Origin: Bradyrhizobium monzae
Lineage (GTDB): Bacteria > Pseudomonadota > Alphaproteobacteria > Rhizobiales > Xanthobacteraceae
Length of the DNA: 64,000 nt
NCBI RefSeq assembly: GCF_021458635.1
Contig: NZ_JAIRDQ010000003.1
Location: forward strand, 558,001 to 622,000
Reading direction: 5' to 3'
In this document: positions 41,197-49,938 of the stretch, piece by piece
How the letters are laid out: each line of letters begins with the position of its first letter
How positions within the stretch are numbered: position 1 is the stretch's first letter
Translations under genes and position numbers: made by a program
Notes under the pieces: model-generated
What the model saw: the letters and a program-made list of their open reading frames with translations, nothing else
What the model was told of the DNA's origin: nothing
Databases searched by the model: none

Positions 41197-44100
41197 ATGG
41201 CAACGTCCAGCACATCCTCCACCGTCCATTCGGCTCAGGCCTTTGTCGCTTCGATCGGCGTCAACGCTCACACGGCCTATTCGAGTTCCTCTGCCTACGC
41301 TTCTTACGGCGACTCGAGCCTGATCCTCGACGACCTGCATTATCTCGGCGTCACCACGATCCGTGACGCGCTGCCGACGGATCCGAACGCCACTCCTGTG
41401 GTCAACGCGCTGGCCGCTGCCGGCGTGAAGTTCGACTTTGTGGTCTCGTCCGATCTGCCGGCATCCAGCACAGCAGGGCTCGCGCAATTCATGGCGTCGC
41501 TCGACAGCTTCGTCGCGAAATACCCCAATAGTATCGTGGCAATCGAGGGGCTCAACGAAGCGAACATCCAGGCGTTCAGCTACAAGGGCAGTTCGTCGAT
41601 GGCGGCGGCTGCGCAGTTTCAAAAGGATCTCTACACCGCGATCAAGGCCGACGGGCATCTCGGCGGCGTCTCTGTTTATAATCTTACCCTGGGCCTGAAC
41701 GACTCTGCGGCTTATGCAAAGCTCGGTGACCTCTCGAAATACTCCGACTATTCGACGTCCCACGCGTATGTCGCAACGTCGACGCCGGAGAATTACGGCA
41801 TTCAATATGGCGTCGACGTTGCCGCAAGCAGCTCGCCGGGCAATCCCTCCGTCATCACCGAGACGGGCTACACCACGCTTGCGAGCTACTCCGGCCTCGG
41901 CGTTGACCAGCTCGTGCAAGCCAAGTCGATCCTGAATTCTCTGGTCGACGCGTTCAAGGACGGCGTCAGCAAGACCTACCTCTACGAGCTGCTCGACCAC
42001 GGCAGCAATTCCGACCCGGAAGGACACTTCGGTCTGTTCAACGCCGACGGCACCCCGAAACTGGCCGCAGCGGCGGTTCACAATCTCACGACCATTCTCT
42101 CTGACGACGGGAGCGGCGGCCGGACGCCGGCGACGCCGCTCGCCTACACGATCAACAATCTACCGACGAGCGGCAACAGCATGGTCCTCGCCAAGAGCAA
42201 CGGCGCGTATGAGCTGGTCGTCTGGGCCGAACCCCAGCTTTGGAACGACGCAAAGGATACCGAGATCTCCAATCCGGCGACGCAGGCCAAGGTGCACCTC
42301 GGCAGCGTGCACAAGACCGTCACGATTTACGACCCGTTGAATACGAGCAAGCCGATCGCGGTTTATACCAACGTCCAGGACTTCACGCTTCCTGTCAGCG
42401 ACCACCCGCTCATCATCGAGATCGACGCTCCGACAGCATCGGCAACCACGCCGGCCGGCGAAACCGCTGTCGTCGCCACCTCGGCGGCGGTCGTGGCCGA
42501 TCTGTCGGACCTCAATGCGGCTGGAACCGTCAAATCCATCACGTTGACCGACACGCATGTGCTGACGGTGTCGTCGAAAGCGACGATGGACTACATGATC
42601 TCGCACTACGCCGGTGTGCTTTCGACGATCAAGGGCGGATATTCGTTCGCCGTGACAACCTCGACGTCCACCTGGAGCCTCACCGAGAACTACGACTCGA
42701 CCGGCAAGCTCACCTCGACCGACCAGACCGCCTACCAGAACGGCGTCGCCGCGTACGATCTGGTCACTTACGCCGATGGCACAACCGCCGCCTCGAACTT
42801 CGCCAACGGCATCAAGACGCAGACCACGGTCACCCATACCGACGGATCCAAAGACGTTACCGTCTACGAAATCACCGGGAAATCCTATGTCACGCTGGTG
42901 ACATCCACGAACGCATCCGGGGGCGTCGTCGAAAAGAAGTACATCAGCGCCGATGGCAGCACGGTCGATGATCACTTCAATTCTTCGGGCGCGCTCGTTT
43001 CCGAGACCAAGACCAACGCAGACGGCTCCTCAAGCTCGACCCTTTACACGAATAGCGTCAAGGCAGCGGCGTTCGTCACCAACGCCGATCAAAGCAACGA
43101 CAATTCCTTCTACAACATCAAGGGGCAGAGCTATACCTCGGAAGTCCTGCACGTGAATGCCAGCGGCGCAGTCATCTCGGTCGTCCGCAGCCACGCCGAC
43201 GGGACGCTGGACTACACCGAGACGCACGGCTCGGATGGCAAGGTCACGTCGACAAATTTCGACGCGAAGGGCGTAAAGGTCGCGCAGGCCACCACCCATA
43301 CCGACGGAACAAAGGACATCTACGCGCTCAATATCCAGCAGAAGCCCTACGCGTCCGAGCACAGCCACTTCGACGCCTCGGGCAATCTTACGCTATTCGA
43401 GCGCTTCCACGCGGATGGCAGTTACGCCGAAAAGGCCACGATGCTTGGCGGCACGACCGTTACCGACAATTACGATTCGAAGGGCGCGCTTGCCAGTGAG
43501 CTGGTGTTTGGCGCCGACGGGTCGACGTCGACGTCGCTGTTCGTGGATGGCGTGAAGACGAAAATGTACATCCTGAATGCAGATCACAGCCAGGATAACT
43601 ACGCCTACGGCGTCGTCGGCCAATCATGGGTCAATATCGTCCAGCACGCTGACGCCGCCGGGAAGCTTATGTCGGCTGCGCGCACGCATGCTGATGGCAC
43701 CCTCGACTACACGCTTGGGACGGGCTCGGACGGCACCACAACCGCGACGTATTACGACGCTAAAGGCGTCATGGGATCGAAAGTCGTTACACAAACCTCT
43801 GGAGTCCGGGACGTCTTCACTTTCCTGACGACCGGCGTCCAAGACAAGAACTACGCAGCATCGGGCGCGCTGCAAAAGACGGACCTGCTCAAAACCGACG
43901 GTACGCATGTCGAAACGGCAAACGCCGCCAACGTAACGCTTCGCGGCGGGAGCGGAAACGACACCTTTGCGTCGGCCGGTTCAACCAGCTTTGTGTTTGA
44001 CCGAGGCAACGACCGGATCCAGAACTTTCATGCGGGGACGGCCGTTGATCACGATGTCATCAAGATCTCTCAGTCGCTCGTCGCCGACTACAGCCATATG

Positions 44101-44214
44101 AGTGTCTCCCAGGCTGGAGCCGACGCAGTGGTCCATCTGGGTGACGCTGGATCGATCCTGCTCGCACACGTCAATGCGGCTCAGCTTACACACGCCAACT
44201 TCCTGTTCGTGTAG
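41197..44214 (+). CDS. Giant protein: clan GH-A-like glycosidase domain, degenerate YD-type repeats, RTX-like C-terminus
   Basis: The 1005-residue product has the same plan as the protein at 21518. No signal peptide is present. The barrel-like N-terminus (residues ~15-310) has LHYLGVTTIRDALPT, VAIEGLNEANIQAF with candidate acid/base Glu121, SVITETGYTTLAS with candidate nucleophile Glu222, and HFGLFNADGTPKLAA. A linker then leads to degenerate repeats with DGS...Y and ITGKSY or VVGQSW motifs. The C-terminus is TLRGGSGNDTFASAGSTSFV, FDRGNDRIQNF and a final ANFLFV, like a type I secretion signal. Ribosome site GGAAG precedes the ATG. A hairpin terminator follows at 44222. Probably a secreted polysaccharide-active enzyme. 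Confidence 0.8.
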   Translation: MATSSTSSTVHSAQAFVASIGVNAHTAYSSSSAYASYGDSSLILDDLHYLGVTTIRDALPTDPNATPVVNALAAAGVKFDFVVSSDLPASSTAGLAQFMASLDSFVAKYPNSIVAIEGLNEANIQAFSYKGSSSMAAAAQFQKDLYTAIKADGHLGGVSVYNLTLGLNDSAAYAKLGDLSKYSDYSTSHAYVATSTPENYGIQYGVDVAASSSPGNPSVITETGYTTLASYSGLGVDQLVQAKSILNSLVDAFKDGVSKTYLYELLDHGSNSDPEGHFGLFNADGTPKLAAAAVHNLTTILSDDGSGGRTPATPLAYTINNLPTSGNSMVLAKSNGAYELVVWAEPQLWNDAKDTEISNPATQAKVHLGSVHKTVTIYDPLNTSKPIAVYTNVQDFTLPVSDHPLIIEIDAPTASATTPAGETAVVATSAAVVADLSDLNAAGTVKSITLTDTHVLTVSSKATMDYMISHYAGVLSTIKGGYSFAVTTSTSTWSLTENYDSTGKLTSTDQTAYQNGVAAYDLVTYADGTTAASNFANGIKTQTTVTHTDGSKDVTVYEITGKSYVTLVTSTNASGGVVEKKYISADGSTVDDHFNSSGALVSETKTNADGSSSSTLYTNSVKAAAFVTNADQSNDNSFYNIKGQSYTSEVLHVNASGAVISVVRSHADGTLDYTETHGSDGKVTSTNFDAKGVKVAQATTHTDGTKDIYALNIQQKPYASEHSHFDASGNLTLFERFHADGSYAEKATMLGGTTVTDNYDSKGALASELVFGADGSTSTSLFVDGVKTKMYILNADHSQDNYAYGVVGQSWVNIVQHADAAGKLMSAARTHADGTLDYTLGTGSDGTTTATYYDAKGVMGSKVVTQTSGVRDVFTFLTTGVQDKNYAASGALQKTDLLKTDGTHVETANAANVTLRGGSGNDTFASAGSTSFVFDRGNDRIQNFHAGTAVDHDVIKISQSLVADYSHMSVSQAGADAVVHLGDAGSILLAHVNAAQLTHANFLFV

Positions 44215-44221
44215 CCTGAAG

Positions 44222-44247
44222 AGAGCGCAGGCTTCTTCTGCGCTCTT
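44222..44247 (+). terminator. Hairpin terminator after the giant protein gene
   Basis: A perfect nine-pair stem, AGAGCGCAG (44222-44230) with CTGCGCTCT (44238-44246), and a seven-base loop, eight bases past the stop at 44214. The T tract after it is short, so termination may be partial. Confidence 0.65.
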
Positions 44248-44555
44248 GAACCGTGCATTTTCCAGCATCCCGCGCCAAGGCGCTGTGGTCTATCCGCATT
44301 GCGCGGTAAAACATGGACGGTGCCTGCAGCGAGACGCGGCACCTTGTCATGTCGGCTCTGCGAGGATTCCGCCCGAAGCAAGAAAAACAGACCAACGACG
44401 TTAGTCGTGGCCATGAATTGCCACAAATTTCAATCTTAGTTAGACGTACCAACAAGAGGTTCGCGCTCCCGCCTTGCTTGGGAACGCAAATGCGGAATAT
44501 GGTTGGAATCTGAGTGTTATGTGGATTAGTATGTCTCGATCAAGCCACTTTTCGA

Positions 44556-45692
44556 ATGACGCATGATTTCTCGGGGCTAAGAATAGTCCATATTGCCGAG
44601 ACGGTTCGCGGCGGAATCGCAACCTATTTCAATGAACTGCACGTCCTTCAATGCCAGACCTTCGGTCAGGAGAACGTGCACTATCTTGTTCCGTCGGACC
44701 ACAGGGACGATCTGATCGGAATTTCAGATGCGAACATTGTCGCGTTCGACCGCTCAGGTCGCAACCTGGCCAGCCTGCTGAGGCTGGGTCTGGAGACGAT
44801 ACAACAAGTACGAATTGCCCGACCGGATATTGTGCACGTTCACTCCACGTTGGCTGGTATAATCGTGCGCACAATGTTGATGTTCGTTCGGAATAGGCCC
44901 GCGGTGGTCTATTGTGCTCACGGCTGGGCATTCTCTCGCGACACGTCGCGGTTGAGCAACTACGTCTCCAAGCTGACAGAATGGCTGCTGGCCAAGGTCA
45001 CAGACCGAGTTATCTGCATCTCGATGAACGAATACTCCGCAGCCCGCGACGCCGGCATTCCGGAGGAGAAACTCAACTTCGTTCTGAGCGGCATGCGCAA
45101 TGAGCGCCTAAGTTCCGACCCAGCTGCCCCTAACTGGAGCACACAGAAGCTAAAGGTCCTGTTTATTGGGCGCCTTGATCGGCAGAAAGGCTATGACTTC
45201 CTCATTGAGGCTGCTCAGCAGCTCGATAGCACTATCGACGTTCGAATGATTGGTTCCGCAGTCGTCAGTGAGGAAGGTGACCACGCCCTGCCTTCAAACG
45301 TCACGTTGCTCGGCTGGCTTCCGCGCACGAGCATCGAGACGCAGCTCAACCTCGCGGATATCGTCGTCATCCCGTCGCGCTGGGAGGCCTTCGGCTTTGT
45401 CGCGCTCGAAGCGATGCGGGCGCGCAAGCCGATTTTGGCATTTCGAGCTGGGGCTCTGCCGGAAATCGTCGAAAACGGTGTAACTGGCTTGATTTGCGAT
45501 CCAGTTGGCCCGCAAGCTCTCGTTATGGGATTGAAGGAAGCTGCACGAATTGACCTGCCGGCGCTTGGGGAGGCGGGCTATGAGCGCTTCATTTCCGTGT
45601 TCAGCGTCAGCCGAACGCACGAGCAGTTGCTCAAGGTTTATGCTAGCGCATTAAGATTAACTTCGAAGCAATTGTCAAAATTGGCGCTCTGA
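44556..45692 (+). CDS. Glycosyltransferase family 4
   Basis: The 378-residue protein starts at the ATG at 44556 (MTHDFSGLRIVHIAETVRGG), which opens the GT-B fold; the longer frame is not family-like. The donor-binding domain has LKVLFIGRLDRQKGYDFLIE, VTLLGWLPRTS, IVVIPSRWEAFGFVALEAMR with the E-x7-E motif, and GALPEIVENGVTGLIC. The N-terminal AETVRGGIATYFNEL is shared with transferases that act on lipid-linked acceptors in polysaccharide clusters. It has no transmembrane segment and would work at the cytoplasmic face. It is first of a plus-strand series of EPS genes. Confidence 0.92.
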   Translation: MTHDFSGLRIVHIAETVRGGIATYFNELHVLQCQTFGQENVHYLVPSDHRDDLIGISDANIVAFDRSGRNLASLLRLGLETIQQVRIARPDIVHVHSTLAGIIVRTMLMFVRNRPAVVYCAHGWAFSRDTSRLSNYVSKLTEWLLAKVTDRVICISMNEYSAARDAGIPEEKLNFVLSGMRNERLSSDPAAPNWSTQKLKVLFIGRLDRQKGYDFLIEAAQQLDSTIDVRMIGSAVVSEEGDHALPSNVTLLGWLPRTSIETQLNLADIVVIPSRWEAFGFVALEAMRARKPILAFRAGALPEIVENGVTGLICDPVGPQALVMGLKEAARIDLPALGEAGYERFISVFSVSRTHEQLLKVYASALRLTSKQLSKLAL

Positions 45693-45721
45693 CCAGGGCT
45701 ACGTGGCTCAAATGCAACAAG

Positions 45722-45745
45722 GCCGGCCGAATCTTCTTGGCCGGC
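45722..45745 (+). terminator. Possible hairpin after the glycosyltransferase gene
   Basis: GCCGGCC (45722-45728) pairs with GGCCGGC (45739-45745) across a ten-base loop, 30 bases beyond the stop. No T tract follows, so it may be a structure in the leader of the next gene instead of a true terminator. Confidence 0.35.
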
Positions 45746-45799
45746 ATGCCAAGCGTTGGTCCAAAATCTCGCACCTGCTAAAAGGTACTTAGGCGAGAA

Positions 45800-47008
45800 T
45801 TGAGAATAGGAAGCGCTTTGTTACAGTCATTGTTAAGAGTATCCTCAGCGCTCGTGATCGCCTTCTGCCTTGCGGGTTGTGGTGGATTCACGCCGCAAGA
45901 TGCGCCGAATAGCGCCGCGATCGTTTCCAATGCAGCGCTGACGGTGGCACCAAGCCCACCGCTTCCGTACGCCGTTCTGGCGGTAGACCCCGGAATCATG
46001 AAGTGGGCAAATTCCATCAGCGACCGCAGTGGTGGCTCGTTCGGCAGGTTAGCGGGTGGTGACTACAAGGATATCACCATCGGTGTGGGCGATATCGTCG
46101 CCGTGACTATCTTCGAAGCTCAATCCGGCGGCCTCTTCATTCCCCGAGAAGCCAGCGTACGGCCGGGTAATTTCGTCGAGGTTCCTCGCCAGCAGGTTGA
46201 TCAGTCCGGTAACATCACGGTTCCATATGCTGGCTCGATAAAGGTTGCTGGCCTCACGGCCCGTGCAGTTGCCGACGTCGTGCGAGAGCGTATCAAGAAC
46301 CGCGCCATTGATCCGCAAGCCGTGGTTTCAGTTGTCGAACAGCGCGGAAATCAAGTCAGCGTCCTTGGCGAAGCCAACGCACCGCTGCGTTTCCCGATCG
46401 ATCCCGGCGGCATTCGTGTCCTGGGAGCAATCGCGCGCGCAGGCGGCCCAAAATATCCTTCGTGGGAAACGAAGGTCAGAATCAAGCGTGGAGCCCGAAC
46501 CTATATCGAGACGATGAGCTCGATCGTCCGGCATCCGGAGGAAGATGCCTTCCTTGCGCCCGGAGACGTCGTCTATCTGTCGCGGGAGCCTCGAATCTTC
46601 ATGGTCTTCGGGTCGACGCCCTCACCTGGCTCCATCGGCGGCACGAACAACCGCAGGTTCACGTTTGAAAACGACACGATGACGCTTTCGGAGGCCATCG
46701 CAAAGGCGGGTGGCTTGGACGGAGCCCGGGCAAACTCGCCGTCGGTCTATGTCTTGCGGCTTGAACCCAGAAATCTCCTGAAGTCGGCGGGCATCGATGT
46801 CGAGCGTTTCAGGGGCGATCTCGTCCCGACCGTGTACAATTTCGATTGGAGCAAGCCGGACGGGATGTTCTTTGCCGACTCCTTCCAGATCCGGGACCAC
46901 GACGCGATTGTCGTATCGGAATCTCCGAGCACCGAGTTGCTCAAATTCTTCAGTCTGATGATCGCCGGAACGGACACGGCTGTGAACATCCAGACACTGA
47001 GCCGGTAA
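45800..47008 (+). CDS. Polysaccharide export lipoprotein (Wza-like)
   Basis: The 402-residue product has a lipoprotein signal (LLRVSSALVIAFCLAGCGGF, lipobox LAGC), so it is anchored to the outer membrane. It then shows the polysaccharide-export domain (YKDITIGVGDIVAVTIFEAQ, RPGNFVEVPRQQVDQSGNIT, VPYAGSIKVAGLTARAVADV) and two SLBB-like regions (QVSVLGEANAPLRFPIDPGG, VFGSTPSPGS). It forms the export channel with the Wzc-type protein at 29472. The TTG start at 45800 is weak; TTG at 45818, with GGAAG just upstream, is an alternative. The operon ends in a strong terminator at 47088. Confidence 0.92.
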   Translation: MRIGSALLQSLLRVSSALVIAFCLAGCGGFTPQDAPNSAAIVSNAALTVAPSPPLPYAVLAVDPGIMKWANSISDRSGGSFGRLAGGDYKDITIGVGDIVAVTIFEAQSGGLFIPREASVRPGNFVEVPRQQVDQSGNITVPYAGSIKVAGLTARAVADVVRERIKNRAIDPQAVVSVVEQRGNQVSVLGEANAPLRFPIDPGGIRVLGAIARAGGPKYPSWETKVRIKRGARTYIETMSSIVRHPEEDAFLAPGDVVYLSREPRIFMVFGSTPSPGSIGGTNNRRFTFENDTMTLSEAIAKAGGLDGARANSPSVYVLRLEPRNLLKSAGIDVERFRGDLVPTVYNFDWSKPDGMFFADSFQIRDHDAIVVSESPSTELLKFFSLMIAGTDTAVNIQTLSR

Positions 47009-47087
47009 CGCCCGTTCACACTGGATCGTACCCTCACGCAGCGCTGCAATCTTTCAGCGCTGCACCTTCCTCAAATATCCTATGAGT

Positions 47088-47119
47088 TGTGGGCAGCTGG
47101 ACTGCCCACATTTCATTTT
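47088..47119 (+). terminator. Rho-independent terminator after the Wza-like gene
   Basis: A nine-pair stem TGTGGGCAG (47088-47096) and CTGCCCACA (47102-47110) with a five-base loop, followed by TTTCATTTT. A second hairpin without a T tract stands just before it (GCAGCGCTG 47038-47046 with CAGCGCTGC 47055-47063). Confidence 0.85.
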
Positions 47120-47240
47120 GGCTTGGCGGTAAAGCCGGGAACTTGGCCTGGATACTGCAGGATGCCTACGCGCGTCACAAAAAGGCGCCGTGTCGGCGGC
47201 TAAACGAACCAGATCCGCTGGTCATTTGGAGCTTGAACGT

Positions 47241-48467
47241 ATGCGTGTTTTGGTCGTCTCGGCCATGTTTCCGCCGAATGTCCTTGGCGGTGCTGAAATT
47301 TCTGCTTTCAACCTCGCCTCGTGGCTGCTGCGGCAAAATAACGAAGTCGGCGTGCTTATGGCCGCGAAATCCCCGGAAGAGGAGAAGTTTGGCGAGATCG
47401 TCGACGGGATGAAGGTATGGAGCGTCTACATGCCGCGTCCATACCCCATATTCGCGCAAGGCGCGGTTCACCAAAAATACCTCAAACCTGTCTGGCATCT
47501 GCAGGACCATCTCGATCCACGCAACCGAACAAGGGTCTCGAAGGTTATCGAGGAATTTAGACCCGACTTCTGCAACGTCCACTATCTGACAGGGATAGGC
47601 CATAATGTGCTTAGCGAGCTCGGCAAGCGCGACATTCCAGTCATGTACGTCATGCCCGACCTTGCTCTGTCTTGCGTACGCCTGACCATGTTTCGCGATG
47701 GAAAGACGTGCGAACGTCAATGTTGGCCCTGCAAACTATCGGCGGCCTCAAAACGCAACGACTTCCGCTCGGTTCGGCGCATTGGGTTTTGCGCACCATC
47801 GCGTGCAAATCTAGAACGCAACGCCCGCTTCCAGGCACTCGACGCCTATCCAACCGCCCATATCCTGAACGCCAACAAGTATCCGGCGCCAACCGTCGTG
47901 AGAAATCCTTCGGCGAAGGTGCGCTTCATATACGTCGGCCGCCTTCACGCAGCCAAGGGCGTCGACCTGCTCATCCAGGCCGCGGATATGATGAACCAAG
48001 ATCTGGATCTTTCTCTAACCATCGTTGGCGGCGGCGCTGAGGAAGAGGCCCTGCGGCAGAAATACGGTCATCACCCGCGCATCGAGTTCACCGGACACGT
48101 GCCGCTCCAGGAGGCGATCAATCGCATAGCAGCGAGCGACGTCCTCTGTATCCCGTCCATCTGGCTCGAGAACTCCCCGGGTGTCGTCATCCAGGCACTA
48201 GGCATGGGTGTCCCCGTGATTGGCAGCGAAGTCGGAGGCATCCCCGAATTGGTTCAGCACGATGAGACGGGCCTGCTTGTGGCACCAGGGGATGTCACCG
48301 CATGGCGCAACGCCATGCAGGAGTTGGTCATGGACCGAGCGCGCCTCGGCAGGTTTCAACAAAATGCCGCGGGCCGTGCCAACGAATTTGATCAGGATTT
48401 CATTGGCAGGCGCTATGTCGCCTTCATGGATCGGATAATGAATTTTGAAGGTCTACCGGTCCACTGA
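47241..48467 (+). CDS. Glycosyltransferase family 4 with a cysteine cluster
   Basis: The 408-residue protein starts MRVLVVSAMFPPNVLGGAEI, the GT-B acceptor-domain opening. Donor-domain motifs are VRFIYVGRLHAAKGVDLLIQ, IEFTGHVPLQEAINRI and IWLENSPGVVIQALGMGVPV with VGGIPELV. Between the domains is an unusual cluster of cysteines (Cys145, 157, 161, 164: SCVRLTMFRDGKTCERQCWP then C), also present in the paralogue at 55272. The two share about half their residues by eye (for example GGAEIS, WHLQDH, DPRN). It is directly upstream of a glycosidase-like gene, as is its paralogue, which diverges from one. Confidence 0.92.
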   Translation: MRVLVVSAMFPPNVLGGAEISAFNLASWLLRQNNEVGVLMAAKSPEEEKFGEIVDGMKVWSVYMPRPYPIFAQGAVHQKYLKPVWHLQDHLDPRNRTRVSKVIEEFRPDFCNVHYLTGIGHNVLSELGKRDIPVMYVMPDLALSCVRLTMFRDGKTCERQCWPCKLSAASKRNDFRSVRRIGFCAPSRANLERNARFQALDAYPTAHILNANKYPAPTVVRNPSAKVRFIYVGRLHAAKGVDLLIQAADMMNQDLDLSLTIVGGGAEEEALRQKYGHHPRIEFTGHVPLQEAINRIAASDVLCIPSIWLENSPGVVIQALGMGVPVIGSEVGGIPELVQHDETGLLVAPGDVTAWRNAMQELVMDRARLGRFQQNAAGRANEFDQDFIGRRYVAFMDRIMNFEGLPVH

Positions 48468-48489
48468 CGCGGAGGAAGGGCATCTGAAA

Positions 48490-49902
48490 ATGACATTTCC
48501 GATCCATATCACCCGTGCGACAAAGCTCATACTCGCAGCTGTATCTGCCGTGGTCCTTGCGAGCCTCTTCGTCCACCCCGCGACGGCAGAGACGAAAACG
48601 ATTGTTTTTCCCCATCGAGACGCACCGGCAACGGCCCCACGACAGATTATCTTTGGCGCGAATATCCACTATGGGCTGCGGCGGATACTCGGCTACACCT
48701 CGGTCGACCAGGGAATTAAGCAGCTTAGCGACATCGGCGCGGTCTCGTTTCGCGATTACCTACCCTGGCAATCCTTCGATTTCAGGTCAGGAGCTCCGTC
48801 CCTCGTCTACTCCGAGCGACTGATGAGCTTTCTTCCCCAAGCAAGGTTCAAGCCACTCCTCAATCTGGGAGGCGCCAACAGCCAGGTTTCGGGCGGAGTG
48901 CCGCCGATGTCCGAAGAGGGACTGCAATACTTCGATCGCTATCTTGAAGCAGTCGTTGCGACGACCAAAAAGTACGATCCGATCTACGAAATCTGGAACG
49001 AATGGAATATGTACATCGGCACCGGACCTCGTATGCCGCGCTTGCAGAGCGCCGGCGATGCGAGCGATCCGCGAGCCGCGATTCACTATGCACGCATTGC
49101 GAGAACGGCGGTGGATACGATTAAGAACGCCAATCCTCATGCCGTCGTGATCGTAGGTGCCGTCGGCGACGACGCTGACTGGGCCTGGGCACAAGCGATC
49201 ACGCGCTATGGCGCGCTCGATCATGCCGATGGCTTATCCGTTCATCTCTACAATCAATGCGCGAGATTGGCATCCGATCGGACTGCCAAAGAAATGATCG
49301 TGCGCCTGGAGAGGCTGCAGGGAGCCTTGCGGTCGATTAGAAACGGTCAAGAGACCCCCATTTATGTCACCGAGTTTGGTTGGCCGACATCCCAAGGTAA
49401 TTGCGGCATGCCCCTGGATGTTTCTGCTTACAATTTCGCTCATTTCATTTTGGAGAGCGCTACGTTGCCATGGCTCAGAGGGGCATGGATGCATGAGCTG
49501 AAAAATGTTGGGCCGGATCCGGTGGAGCGCGAAAACAACTTTGGCCTCTTCACATTTGACGATAAGCCGAAGCCCGCTGTCTGCTTCATGCGCCAGGCCA
49601 TAGACTTGGTGAGGTCGGCCAAGTTGCTGGAATTGCGCGAGCCGTTTCCGGACGTCTTTGTGCTACGCGCTGTCTCAGCCGGCAGACAAACAGTCGTACT
49701 TTGGACGTCAGGTCCCTTCAGACATGCCAACTACAAGTTCGACGATACGGCATTGCACGCCCGCATGATGTGTGGCGACACAATACCGACAAGCCAGCGT
49801 GCGAGCGTGGGAGCGCAACCCGCAATCTACGAGTTTGATCAGAGTTCTCAAATAAGCGTGACCTTGGATACGGGAGAACTTCCCGCTCAAGGGCACAAGT
49901 GA
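48490..49902 (+). CDS. Exported clan GH-A-like glycoside hydrolase (PslG/GH39-like)
   Basis: The 470-residue protein has a signal peptide or anchor (ATKLILAAVSAVVLASLFVH..ATAE) and a (beta/alpha)8-type core. Candidate acid/base Glu171 lies in YEIWNEWNMYIG and candidate nucleophile Glu295 in IYVTEFGWPT, with ADGLSVHLYN between, the usual clan GH-A spacing. GDASDPRAAIHYARIARTAV and the end ENNFGLFTFDDKPKPAVCFM also occur in the protein at 56517. Such enzymes in polysaccharide loci (PslG type) trim or release polymer in the periplasm. It is 22 bases after the GT4 gene and should be co-transcribed with it. Confidence 0.85.
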   Translation: MTFPIHITRATKLILAAVSAVVLASLFVHPATAETKTIVFPHRDAPATAPRQIIFGANIHYGLRRILGYTSVDQGIKQLSDIGAVSFRDYLPWQSFDFRSGAPSLVYSERLMSFLPQARFKPLLNLGGANSQVSGGVPPMSEEGLQYFDRYLEAVVATTKKYDPIYEIWNEWNMYIGTGPRMPRLQSAGDASDPRAAIHYARIARTAVDTIKNANPHAVVIVGAVGDDADWAWAQAITRYGALDHADGLSVHLYNQCARLASDRTAKEMIVRLERLQGALRSIRNGQETPIYVTEFGWPTSQGNCGMPLDVSAYNFAHFILESATLPWLRGAWMHELKNVGPDPVERENNFGLFTFDDKPKPAVCFMRQAIDLVRSAKLLELREPFPDVFVLRAVSAGRQTVVLWTSGPFRHANYKFDDTALHARMMCGDTIPTSQRASVGAQPAIYEFDQSSQISVTLDTGELPAQGHK

Positions 49903-49938
49903 GCCGCGCGACTGGGTCTTGAAATATCATGAGTTCCG

